Below the pieces are notes generated by a model that was not told where the DNA came from, made no database searches, and saw only the letters and a program-made list of their open reading frames with translations. Below are positions 37,840 to 46,775 of a stretch of DNA of 64,000 nt, one piece after another (positions within the stretch are counted from its first letter, which is position 1; every line of letters begins with the position of its first letter). Made by a program: the position numbers and the translations under genes. The DNA comes from Planctomycetaceae bacterium (lineage in GTDB: Bacteria; Planctomycetota; Planctomycetia; Pirellulales; Lacipirellulaceae). The DNA is taken from positions 1 through 64,000 of the forward strand of contig QIKP01000039.1 of NCBI GenBank assembly GCA_003233055.1, in the 5' to 3' direction.

Positions 37840-39393
37840 ATGCCCAGCCGGACCAATACCTACCGATTCCTCCTCTTTGCCCTCCTTGGCATCGCCGCCT
37901 ACCTCGCGATTACCCTGCCGCCGAAGGTCATGGAGCAGTACAACGTGGCCGCCGAGCGGAGTGCGGTGATTGGCTACCTGTACTTGGCCATCGTTAGCGC
38001 TGGGGCAATCGTGCTGGGTTGGCTTACCTGCTTGATTCTCTGGCGAGTCTGGCGAAACACACGACGCAAGGAAATCTCCGAACGCCGCCGAGGAAAAAAC
38101 CCGAACCAGCTTTCCGCAGCCGACAAGCGGGCCGAAGTGGCCGACAATCTAGAGACCGGGCGAGAGTTTGCCGCCACAGGGGGAATTAACGATGCGGTGC
38201 GGGCGGAGATCGAAAAGGCGGTCGCCCAGATGGAGGCCAAACGCGAGGCAGAGCGGCTTGAAATCGTCGCGTTCGGGGCAATCTCTAGCGGCAAGTCGTC
38301 GCTGCTCAACGCGCTGGCCGGACGCGACGTCTTTCGCACCAACGTCGTGGGCGGGACAACCATCGCTCAAAGCCAAATCGCGTGGCCCGGCAGCGACAAA
38401 GTGATCCTTACCGACACCCCCGGCCTGGCCGAAGTCGCCGGCGAAGCACGCGGCAAGGGTGCGGCCGACGCCGCCAAAAATGCCGATCTCATTCTCATGG
38501 TGGTCGACGGGCCGCTGCGAGACTACGAACATGAGCTACTGGTGTCGCTCGCCGGTATGGAAAAGCGAGTCCTCGTCTGCCTCAACAAGGCCGATTGGTT
38601 TACCGACGAAGAACGTGCCGAACTGTGTGACCAGATCGCGACCCAGGTCGAGTCGCTTGTCGATGCGGAGGACGTCGTGAGTGTTCGCTCTCAGTCGGTC
38701 GAGCGACCGATCGTAAAAATTTTGCCCGATGGAACCGAGACAGAGGGAACCGTTACCGAGCCGCCCAATATCGAACCCCTTGCGTCGCGACTCTTGCAAA
38801 TCGTTTCCCAAGAACGTGAATCGCTTCTCCTCGCCAATCTTCTGATGCAATCGCGAGGATTGGTCGACGACGCCAAGGAGCGAGTCCTCGCGGCACTCGA
38901 CGACGAAGCGGAACGCGTGGTAAACCGGTACATGTGGGCTGCCGCCGGCGCCACGGCGGTCAATCCGGTGCCGCTCCTCGACATAGCGGGCGGGACGGCA
39001 ATTACGGTGAAGATGGTTCTCGACTTAGCGGCCATCTACAAGCAGAAGATCGACTCGGAAACGATCATCGAACTTCTGTCGCAGCTTACCAAGAGCCTCC
39101 TCGTCCTACTCGGTGCAAGCGCCGCGGCCCCCATGCTCATCGGATCGATCGGCACACTCCTTAAAACCATCCCCGGCATCGGCACCCTTGCGGGAGGTAT
39201 GCTTGTGGGTCTTGCACAGGCTCTGGTGACCCGCTGGATTGGCCGGGTCTTCATGCAATACTTCCGCCACGAGATGCAGCCCCCCGCAGGCGGCTTCGCC
39301 GAACTGGCCCGCCGAGAATGGAGCAAAGTCACCCAACCCGAACAACTGAGGAAACTAATCGTAACGGGCCGAAAGATGCTCCGCGATGATTAG
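37840..39393 (+). CDS. Membrane-anchored Era/dynamin-type GTPase with DUF697-like C-terminus (paralogue 1)
   Basis: Two N-terminal TMs, G1 GAISSGKSSLLNAL, G3 LTDTPGLAE, G4 NKAD, hydrophobic C-terminal domain. Confidence 0.88.
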   Translation: MPSRTNTYRFLLFALLGIAAYLAITLPPKVMEQYNVAAERSAVIGYLYLAIVSAGAIVLGWLTCLILWRVWRNTRRKEISERRRGKNPNQLSAADKRAEVADNLETGREFAATGGINDAVRAEIEKAVAQMEAKREAERLEIVAFGAISSGKSSLLNALAGRDVFRTNVVGGTTIAQSQIAWPGSDKVILTDTPGLAEVAGEARGKGAADAAKNADLILMVVDGPLRDYEHELLVSLAGMEKRVLVCLNKADWFTDEERAELCDQIATQVESLVDAEDVVSVRSQSVERPIVKILPDGTETEGTVTEPPNIEPLASRLLQIVSQERESLLLANLLMQSRGLVDDAKERVLAALDDEAERVVNRYMWAAAGATAVNPVPLLDIAGGTAITVKMVLDLAAIYKQKIDSETIIELLSQLTKSLLVLLGASAAAPMLIGSIGTLLKTIPGIGTLAGGMLVGLAQALVTRWIGRVFMQYFRHEMQPPAGGFAELARREWSKVTQPEQLRKLIVTGRKMLRDD

Positions 39394-39440
39394 GAAAGAA
39401 GAGGAACACGAAAGCGCTGATGCCCAGTTATTGAAAGAAG

Positions 39441-39506
39441 GAACACTAATCTTCGCTAATCTCCACTAATAGAATTAGCGCCGATTAGCGAAGATTAGTG
39501 TTCCCC
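39441..39506. repeat. Dispersed GCTAATC/GATTAGCG repeat
   Basis: acactaatcttcgctaatctccactaatagaattagcgccgattagcgaagattagtgttcc: inverted-repeat structure, homologous blocks at 18760-18800 and 28250-28305. Confidence 0.85.
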
Positions 39507-39517
39507 AAAACGACCTT

Positions 39518-40870
39518 ATGGCCGATTCCGAAACCCAAAATGCGACCACAACCGACGACCACCAGCTTACCGATGCGCTGGAGGCGGTGGAGCATGCGCT
39601 GGGGCAATTGGACGATTGCTCCGAAAAGGAACGGGAGGCGCTCGCCGCCGACATACGCAGCCTTCACGACATGCTCGACAAACTGCGAGGCGGGAAAGTG
39701 CATATTGCCGTCTTTGGCGAAATCAGCACGGGAAAAAGCGCGCTCATCAACGCCTTGGTTGGCAAAGAAGTCGCCGACGTGAGCATTCGTGGAGGGTGGA
39801 CCAAGGACGTTTGGCATGTCCCGTGGGAGGCGGACGGGTACGAGGTGCCTGGGTTCGAGGACTCGGGCGTCGTGCTTCTTGATACGCCAGGACTCAACGA
39901 AGTCGATGGTGCGGCGCGGACCGAGATGTCGCGAGACACTGCCGAGCGGGCCGACTTGGTGCTCTTCGTCACCGACTCCGATCTCAACGAAACCGAATAC
40001 TCGGCACTCGTGGAACTCGCAAGCGGGCACAAGCCGATCCTTCTCGTGGTCAACAAGACCGATCTTTACACCGAGGAGCAGTTGGATGATTTGCTCACGC
40101 TTTTTCGCGGCTCGCGGCTCGCGGGGATCGTCGAGCCGGAGAACATTGTTTGCGTCGCGGCAGATCCCCGCCCCGTCGAATACCACATCGAGTCGCCCGG
40201 CGGCCAAGTCCGAAAGGAATGGCGAGAGCCGGAGCCTGATATCGGCGCGCTGCGGGCAAGAATCCTGGAAGTGCTTGCCCACGATGGATCGGACCTGATC
40301 GCCCTCAACGCAACGATGTTTGCCGCCGACCGAAGTGATCGGGTCGGCGCACTGCGCGTGCAGATGCGTGCCGACCGGGCGACGAGCATCGTCTGGAGCT
40401 ACGCGGTGGTCAAGTCGCTTGCGGTGTCGCTCAACCCAGGTGCCGTCCTCGACGTACTGGGAGGAACCGCCGTCGATGCCGCCATGGTCGCCACGCTCGG
40501 CAAAGTCTACGGCATCGAAATCACAACCGCCAACGCTCGGCAACTGGTGACCTCCATCCTCAAAGCAGCTGGCTGGGTCATGCTGGGAGAAGCGGTCGTG
40601 AGCTACGTTTCGAGCTTTTTCAAAGGTCTCACCTGGGGCGGCAGCACGGCCATCTCCGCACTCCCCCAAGGCGCGGCAGCCGGCTACGGCTCGTACATCG
40701 TCGGGCAAGCAGCTCGGTACTACTTCGAGCATGGTGCAAGCTGGGGTGAAAAAAGCGCCAAGCGAGTCGTGAGCCGCATCCTTGAAAATACCGATAAGCA
40801 ATCCGTCATCGACCACCTGCGGACCGAAATCAAAAGCAAACTATCCGAGAACCGGTACTCGGCCAAATGA
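39518..40870 (+). CDS. Era/dynamin-type GTPase with DUF697 C-terminus (paralogue 2)
   Basis: G1 GEISTGKSALINAL, G3 LLDTPGLNE, G4 VNKTD, DUF697-like GWVMLGEAVVSYVSSFFKG...AAAGYGSYIVGQAARYYFE. Confidence 0.88.
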   Translation: MADSETQNATTTDDHQLTDALEAVEHALGQLDDCSEKEREALAADIRSLHDMLDKLRGGKVHIAVFGEISTGKSALINALVGKEVADVSIRGGWTKDVWHVPWEADGYEVPGFEDSGVVLLDTPGLNEVDGAARTEMSRDTAERADLVLFVTDSDLNETEYSALVELASGHKPILLVVNKTDLYTEEQLDDLLTLFRGSRLAGIVEPENIVCVAADPRPVEYHIESPGGQVRKEWREPEPDIGALRARILEVLAHDGSDLIALNATMFAADRSDRVGALRVQMRADRATSIVWSYAVVKSLAVSLNPGAVLDVLGGTAVDAAMVATLGKVYGIEITTANARQLVTSILKAAGWVMLGEAVVSYVSSFFKGLTWGGSTAISALPQGAAAGYGSYIVGQAARYYFEHGASWGEKSAKRVVSRILENTDKQSVIDHLRTEIKSKLSENRYSAK

Positions 40871-41057
40871 GACGGGTGCGGTGCCAACCCAGGACGTTGA
40901 GAGTGCCATTCAACGGGATTCAAGCCGGCATCCTCTTTTGCCCATAGAATGGAAGTTCATCCGACTGAGGCAGAGTGCAGGAGCCTCCTCGGCTATGATT
41001 CGTGGGATTGGTTCGATCGTGGTTTCCCTGCCTTGGCCTCCCACGAACGGCTATCGT

Positions 41058-41813
41058 TTACGACGGATGAAGTGGGGATTCGTCGCTGACGTGTGGCGAA
41101 TCGCTGATGGCAGAACGCCGGCAGCTACGGGCGATCAACCCCGCCATGTACCCCGCTTTAAAACCGGCGTCGATATTCACGACCGCGACGTTCGCGGCGC
41201 AGCTGTTGAGCATCGAAAGCAGTGCCGAAATACCGCCAAAGTTGGCTCCGTAGCCAACGCTCGTCGGCACGGCGATCACCGGCACGGCGACATGCCCCGC
41301 AACGACACTTGGCAGCGCCCCTTCCATACCGGCGACGACCACCACGGTGTCGGCCGACTGAAACTCGGCAAGCCGCGACGGCAGGCGGTGGGGACCGGCG
41401 ACACCCACATCGTGGATCATGGTCACCGAGACCCTCATCCAGTCGAGCGTTTCGCGAGCTTCCTCCGCGACCGGCAAGTCGCTGGTACCGGCGGTGATGA
41501 TCGCGACGCATCCCATCCGATCGGTCCGCTTCGCGTCAGGCAAATCGATCCGCACGGTGCGGGCCATGTCGTTATAGCGGGCTAAGGAAAATTTCTCCGC
41601 CACGGCTGCGGCCTTGCCCGCATCGACGCGCGTCATCAAGACGCTTTCGCCACGTGCCAAGAGTTCTGCCGCAATCGCTGAGAGCGCCTCGGACGTTTTC
41701 CCCTCGCCGTAAATCACCTCGGGGTAACCACATCGGTTCGTGCGATCGGTGTCGAGCGTCACGGCGTGGTCGTCGATGCGGTGGGTCGATGGGTCGGGCT
41801 GCCGGTCGGTCAT
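41058..41813 (-). CDS. larB: LarB, nickel-pincer cofactor biosynthesis (AIR carboxylase family)
   Basis: PEVIYGEGKTSEALSAIA, IITAGTSDLPVAEEARETL, DVGVAGPHRL, VVVAGMEGALPSVVAGHVAVPVIAVPTSVGYGANFGGISALLSMLNSCAANVAVVNIDAGFKAGYMAGLI. Confidence 0.93.
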   Translation of the reverse strand: MTDRQPDPSTHRIDDHAVTLDTDRTNRCGYPEVIYGEGKTSEALSAIAAELLARGESVLMTRVDAGKAAAVAEKFSLARYNDMARTVRIDLPDAKRTDRMGCVAIITAGTSDLPVAEEARETLDWMRVSVTMIHDVGVAGPHRLPSRLAEFQSADTVVVVAGMEGALPSVVAGHVAVPVIAVPTSVGYGANFGGISALLSMLNSCAANVAVVNIDAGFKAGYMAGLIARSCRRSAISDSPHVSDESPLHPS

Positions 41814-41940
41814 CCGTGCAGTTTACTGGGGCAACGCCCAGCAAGGAAGCCGCTCATCGCGAGAAGCGGAAAGAAAAGGGCAACCGCCACCTGACCGCCA
41901 CGCCGGCTGTTTAGAAGTCTGACTAGAGTGGTCCGCAGAA

Positions 41941-42765
41941 TCACGCGGCCCGAGCGAAGGCGAGTTCGTTGGCAACCGACTCGATGAGCGGCGCGTCGAT
42001 CGACTCCGCCATGCCGGCGTAACCCACCAACAGCGCGAGGTCGCCAAGTCGATTGATCCGGCGAGGCACGCCTTGGGCAATGTACTGCAAGGCGTCGATC
42101 GCTGCCGGCGTAAAAATCTCCCGCTGCGCGCCTGCCGCGCGCATTCGATGTTCAACGTAGAGGGGGACTTCCTCCGGTTCGAGTGGTTCGAGGAGCGCCG
42201 TGATGTCGAGGCGCTCTTCCAGTCGCGGTGTTCGCCCCAAGGTCGAGAGCAAGGAAGTCTGTCCAACGAGCAGCAAGGTCACCAGCGGCCGACCCTTCGA
42301 TTGCAAGTTGAGAAGAAGGCGAACCGTCTCGAGCGCGCCGGTATCTTCGAGCAGTTGGGCTTCATCCATCACCACGAGCGGTCGCGATTCCTGTTCGCTC
42401 GACTTGGTGAGCGCCGTTTCAATCTGCATCCAACTCTGGTCAACCGTCGGGACCAGGCTCCCCGAATCGCCGCCCGGGCCCAGGCGAGCCGCCAGGTAGG
42501 CGAGCAACTCGCGACTCGTCATTTGCGGATAGACCACCTTGACCACTTGCGAAAAGACTTCCGGCAATTGATCGATGAGCGTATCGACCAACAACGTTTT
42601 TCCCACACCGCTCGGCCCTGCAATCACCGCCGCGCCTCGGCCGCTCTCCATGGCGTAGCGGATTTTGAGGAGGGCGCCACGATGCGACTCGGACGGATAG
42701 AAGAACCCCCCGGTGGTGTCGGGCTCAAAGGGTTTGCGGTCAAGTTGCCAGTAGACGGTGTACAT
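41941..42765 (-). CDS. ExeA/GspA-like AAA ATPase (general-secretion/XrtA-associated ATPase type)
   Basis: MYTVYWQLDRKPFEPDTTGGFFYPSESHRGALLKIRYAMESGRGAAVIAGPSGVGKTLLVDTL, VVMDEAQLL. Confidence 0.88.
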   Translation of the reverse strand: MYTVYWQLDRKPFEPDTTGGFFYPSESHRGALLKIRYAMESGRGAAVIAGPSGVGKTLLVDTLIDQLPEVFSQVVKVVYPQMTSRELLAYLAARLGPGGDSGSLVPTVDQSWMQIETALTKSSEQESRPLVVMDEAQLLEDTGALETVRLLLNLQSKGRPLVTLLLVGQTSLLSTLGRTPRLEERLDITALLEPLEPEEVPLYVEHRMRAAGAQREIFTPAAIDALQYIAQGVPRRINRLGDLALLVGYAGMAESIDAPLIESVANELAFARAA

Positions 42766-42867
42766 CGCTCGCGCCTCTAAAAAAAACAAGGAAGACTGGG
42801 GGAGATCGAAGAACCGAGAACAGGAAAGAACAAAAGAGTCGGGCTGGTTCCTTTCCTTCTCTTCCCA

Positions 42868-43851
42868 TTAGGCCGCCTGCACAACCCCGGCCACCTCAAG
42901 GCCCTGGTCGTTCAGTTGTTGGAGGGTCGCAGCGAATTGGGCGTCGGTCGAGGGTGGCGCAACGGTCGCAATCAGATGGTCCACGCCCATCGCGGCTGCC
43001 AGTTGCATCGCCAGAGATGCGTCTCCCTTCTCCGCAACGGGCGATCCCAGGTCGACGATCACCCTTTGGTAGTTTCGCCGGAGCATTCCTGCCGCCAGCG
43101 AAACGCGAAACCGTGCCGTGGCGTTCAGGTCATTCGACGACGAAGGGCCAGCAAGCAGCAAGTCGACGCCGACTTCACCGGAGGAGACCAGCGCCGGCGC
43201 GACCGTGTGGCTTGTTTGCATGAGCTGGTTCCATGGCTCGAAGACCTTCATCGCCACCTGATTAGCAATCGACGGGCTCGCAAGGTCGGCGTCGACGAGA
43301 ACCGTCGAGTAGCCAAGCGCAGCCGAGCGGAGCGCCAGGCAGAGCGCCGTGGTCGTGCATCCCACTCCACCAGTCGCCCCGACAATGCCCAGGACCACGC
43401 TCGCACCGGTACCGGCTGCCAGCTTTCGCAACACGATGTCGTACTGATCGGCGGCAGCGGCAAGCAATTGCTGGCAAACAACGGGCCAAGTCGGCTGTGG
43501 GGCAACCCTCGGTTCGGCATGCAATGCTTCCGAAGGCCTCTCTGGCGTAATTAATTTTGGCGTGATCGATTTTGGCGTGATCGATTGGTTCGCGGAGCGG
43601 AGCGACGACAACGGCCGCTTGGTCCGTCGCGTGCCGACCTGGCCGAACCGGAAAGGGCTCGAAAACGCAGTCGCCTGCGAGGCCGGTTCTTCCCGGATAA
43701 TCTGCGGCAAGTCTTGGGGTAACTCGGCAGGCGATGCGGCGGAGACAAACTCCGACGTGCCAACAAACGGCACGCCCTCACCCGTTACCACCGATCGGCC
43801 CGCCGCTGGCGACCGAAAGGCATTAATGAAGGCTTGATTCGTGCTGGTCAT
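42868..43851 (-). CDS. ParA/MinD-fold ATPase (CpaE/TadZ- or CpsD-like) with atypical P-loop GATGGVGCTTT
   Basis: VLGIVGATGGVGCTTTALCLALRSAALGYSTVLVDADLASPSIANQVAM; RVIVDLGSPVAEKG. ATG at 43851; upstream ORF extension overlaps the next gene. Confidence 0.8.
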   Translation of the reverse strand: MTSTNQAFINAFRSPAAGRSVVTGEGVPFVGTSEFVSAASPAELPQDLPQIIREEPASQATAFSSPFRFGQVGTRRTKRPLSSLRSANQSITPKSITPKLITPERPSEALHAEPRVAPQPTWPVVCQQLLAAAADQYDIVLRKLAAGTGASVVLGIVGATGGVGCTTTALCLALRSAALGYSTVLVDADLASPSIANQVAMKVFEPWNQLMQTSHTVAPALVSSGEVGVDLLLAGPSSSNDLNATARFRVSLAAGMLRRNYQRVIVDLGSPVAEKGDASLAMQLAAAMGVDHLIATVAPPSTDAQFAATLQQLNDQGLEVAGVVQAA

Positions 43852-45028
43852 GCTTGGCCTGCTGGGGGATGGACTGAACGGAACCTGTAAAACGGGCTGT
43901 CGGCAAAGGGCAACCCGGCAAGAGAATCTCTGACGCGCCGGTCGATGCGTAAGAGGGTCGACCCGACGCGACCGACGAAGCGCGAGGGACACGGTGAGGC
44001 TCGATCGGCGTAATCGCGTCGAATCGCTCGATCGGCAACGACGTCAAACGATTCGATGCCAAACGATTCGACGTCAAACGATTCGGCTCGCGAACACGCC
44101 CGCTGGGTCCCCGCGCCAAGGCAGCGACTTTCTCGGCGTTCCCCCTCTCGCTACCCCTCTCGTTGGTCGTTGTCGCGAGAGCCCTTTCTTCGGGAGCCGG
44201 CGCGACTTCTGAATCGGTCGCGGGACTCGTCGGCCCGGCTGCGGCGGGAGTCAACGCCTCGGGCGCAGGAAACGTCGTCTTGCTTTGCCCCTGCAACACG
44301 AGCATCATCAAACCGGCTGCCGTAAAAAGCGCCAGTAACACGATCACGCGATGATGCCGGTGAATCCCGGCGTCAATCGAGGCAACTCGCTGATGCCAAA
44401 TCGTCGGTTCGCTCTGGCGAACGAGCCGCTCCCGGTTGGGCGCGGTCTGCCCCATCGTTTCGGGCGCACCGGTCGTTTCAGGTACATCGAAACGCCATTG
44501 TTTCTCGTCGGTCGGCGAGTCGGCCAACTCGCGCATCGCTTGCTGGTGAGCCGGCAGGAGTGTCGCCGGATCGGGCCGAGTAATCGACCGCTCCGCCACA
44601 CTCGCGCGGAGCACTTCGTCGGTGGCTCGGACCTGACGAGCGGCTACCTGGATGTCGGCTTCCTCGGGCGAGCCCGTCGGCGGGGGCGACGTGGTCCTCG
44701 GCATCCTCTTCGGCGAGTCCACTCGCCACTGCGTAAAATCACTGCTCGAAGTCACTCCCAAGTCGGGCGATGCAACGATTTCATGCGGGCGGAACAAGGC
44801 CGGATCGAGCCGTTGCGGCTCTGCCGAGGGCCCTGAAATCGACGGGGCTTCCACCATCCACGGAACCTGAGCCAGCACCGGTGGGGCCGACTTTTTTGCC
44901 GTGGCCATCTCGCTGGCCGCCAAAGCGCTCGTCGTGCGCGATGCGGCCGCGCCCATTTCACTCGAAGGTTTTGCTTCCACGTGCCCCACGTCCCTAAAAT
45001 TAGGCGATGAATCGATGGACTCCCACAC
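43823..45028 (-). CDS. Hypothetical membrane protein, single central TM, low-complexity flanks
   Basis: 401-aa ORF, TM VIVLLALFTAAGLMMLVLQ, overlaps the start of the downstream ATPase by 29 bp (translational coupling). Confidence 0.7.
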   Translation of the reverse strand: MWESIDSSPNFRDVGHVEAKPSSEMGAAASRTTSALAASEMATAKKSAPPVLAQVPWMVEAPSISGPSAEPQRLDPALFRPHEIVASPDLGVTSSSDFTQWRVDSPKRMPRTTSPPPTGSPEEADIQVAARQVRATDEVLRASVAERSITRPDPATLLPAHQQAMRELADSPTDEKQWRFDVPETTGAPETMGQTAPNRERLVRQSEPTIWHQRVASIDAGIHRHHRVIVLLALFTAAGLMMLVLQGQSKTTFPAPEALTPAAAGPTSPATDSEVAPAPEERALATTTNERGSERGNAEKVAALARGPSGRVREPNRLTSNRLASNRLTSLPIERFDAITPIEPHRVPRASSVASGRPSYASTGASEILLPGCPLPTARFTGSVQSIPQQAKHDQHESSLH

Positions 45029-45247
45029 GGCCTACCTGCCATGCGCAGGTGGTCCCATGGGAGAGTATCGGAATCGGTTACAATGACCTTGAGGATTCGT
45101 CGGCCTGCAACGTCGCTGCACCCCTCCGTCGCATCGATCTTGCGACGCTAGCAGTGAAAGCAAGAGAAGATAAGTCCGGCTTTCTAACCAGGCCTTAGAG
45201 CCTATCAAACGGGACAACGAGAAACGAAACGGACCAGCTTCGAGCCC

Positions 45248-45973
45248 TTGATTCCTAACTCTACCGAGAGCACCGCCGTGAAGAAACCAACCTTCGAAAT
45301 CCTTGCCTACGAACCAACCGACCTCGGCATCCTCTGCCTGCGACGGCGCGAGCTGCTCGGTGAGCCAGGAACTTGGGTGACCGAAGTCACCCTCGATCAT
45401 GAATTCTTGATGAGCAGCTACCTCGTTGCCTCGGAGCAGGCGCTCGCGCAGGTAGCGATCGAAATGCATGGGGGAAAGGAACTGGACGTGCTTGTGGGGG
45501 GGCTCGGGCTTGGTTACACGGCGCACGCGGCGATCACCTCCCAACAGGTCGAGGAAGTCGAAGTGGTCGAGTATTTGCCCCAGGTGATCGACTGGCTGGA
45601 TCAACGACTCGTTCCGCTAGCCGAGGAACTGTGTGCCGAACCTCGCATGACAGTCACCCAGGGCGACATCTACGCTCGGCTTGCCAGCCGACCAGAAGGC
45701 CGATTGCACGACTTGATCCTGATTGATGTCGACCACTCGCCCGACGACTGCCTTGGAAAAACGAGCGGCCGATTCTATACCACCGAGGGACTCCAACAGG
45801 CGCGAGAGCACCTAACGCCCAGCGGCCTGCTAGGGGTCTGGTCGTATGCCGAGAGTTCCCCCTTCGCAGAGGCGATGCGGAACGCCTTCGAGGAAGTCCG
45901 CGTCGAGCCGATCACCGTTCGCAACCCGCTGATCGACCAGGACCAAACCGACTGGCTCTTTTTCGGCCGGTGA
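45248..45973 (+). CDS. Spermidine-synthase-like methyltransferase-fold protein
   Basis: LDVLVGGLGLGYTAHAAI...VEEVEVVEYLPQVIDWLDQRL, HDLILIDVDHSPDDCL. Confidence 0.8.
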   Translation: MIPNSTESTAVKKPTFEILAYEPTDLGILCLRRRELLGEPGTWVTEVTLDHEFLMSSYLVASEQALAQVAIEMHGGKELDVLVGGLGLGYTAHAAITSQQVEEVEVVEYLPQVIDWLDQRLVPLAEELCAEPRMTVTQGDIYARLASRPEGRLHDLILIDVDHSPDDCLGKTSGRFYTTEGLQQAREHLTPSGLLGVWSYAESSPFAEAMRNAFEEVRVEPITVRNPLIDQDQTDWLFFGR

Positions 45974-46026
45974 ATGTCGGAGCCATACGCCACGCATCCC
46001 AATTTTCAGTCATGCCAAAGCACTAG

Positions 46027-46048
46027 CCGACGAGCTACGCCTCGTCGG
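46027..46048 (+). repeat. REP-like hairpin CCGACGAG-CTACGC-CTCGTCGG (consensus copy)
   Basis: Perfect 8-bp stem, 6-nt loop; 54 bp after the preceding CDS stop. Confidence 0.85.
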
Positions 46049-46775
46049 GGGGACCGATCATGGTTGCGAGGAGGGAGACTCGCTGCGGCTAGTGCGAGCC
46101 GCACACGCATGTTCCGGTCACGGCGCTGCTATTTCAGCGTCCAACGATTGCCTTAGCGGAACATCCGATTGATCACTGCTCTAATTCCTTTCTTCTTACG
46201 CTATTCGTCGGATTCGTTCGATTCATGGTTGCCTTTTTCCCGGCCGTGAACCTCCCACCCCTGTTTCTGCACGCCTTTGCGTGAGGACTTTTTTCTCGAC
46301 GTTCGGAGCCGGGAATTGTCGAACGCAAACGCGCGAAGGAACGGTTGCAAAGCACCGGAGAGGCGAGTGGCTCACAAATAAGGCTCGCTTTCGAGTGCGA
46401 ACAGGCTCTAATGAACGTAGCCGTAATAAAAGTAGCCGTTCCCGTTCGGAAGAAGCAACCGTGAATAGCGACGAAGGAACGGACCGTTGTGACACGCTTC
46501 GCCTTGGCAAAGCGATCGCTCTTTGACAATTCGAAACAAGACAAAAGAAGGCCCGCTTCTTTCCTTCGGAATCGGGCGGCAGAGCTGCTACAGGCGATGT
46601 TTGCGAACCGCCCGCAGTCAGAGCCTTCTCTTTTTTGGCAACTCCTCGCGATTTTGAGGAAAAAGGGGCATTAATTGGGCAAAAAATGCCTTATTTTCCC
46701 CTCCCGCACGGTCGAATTGAGTCTCTTTGGTCCGGCGTTCCACCGGCCAAAATAGGGACGCAACGAATCGGTAGG

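Noticed and set aside
39485-40816. 443-aa - strand ORF
   Set aside because: Antisense shadow of the second GTPase gene.
41941-45028. Possible anti-phage defence or transposition (TniB-like) module from the AAA ATPase
   Set aside because: The ATPase N-terminus fits ExeA/XrtA-associated type, with no transposase, nuclease or other defence effector nearby.
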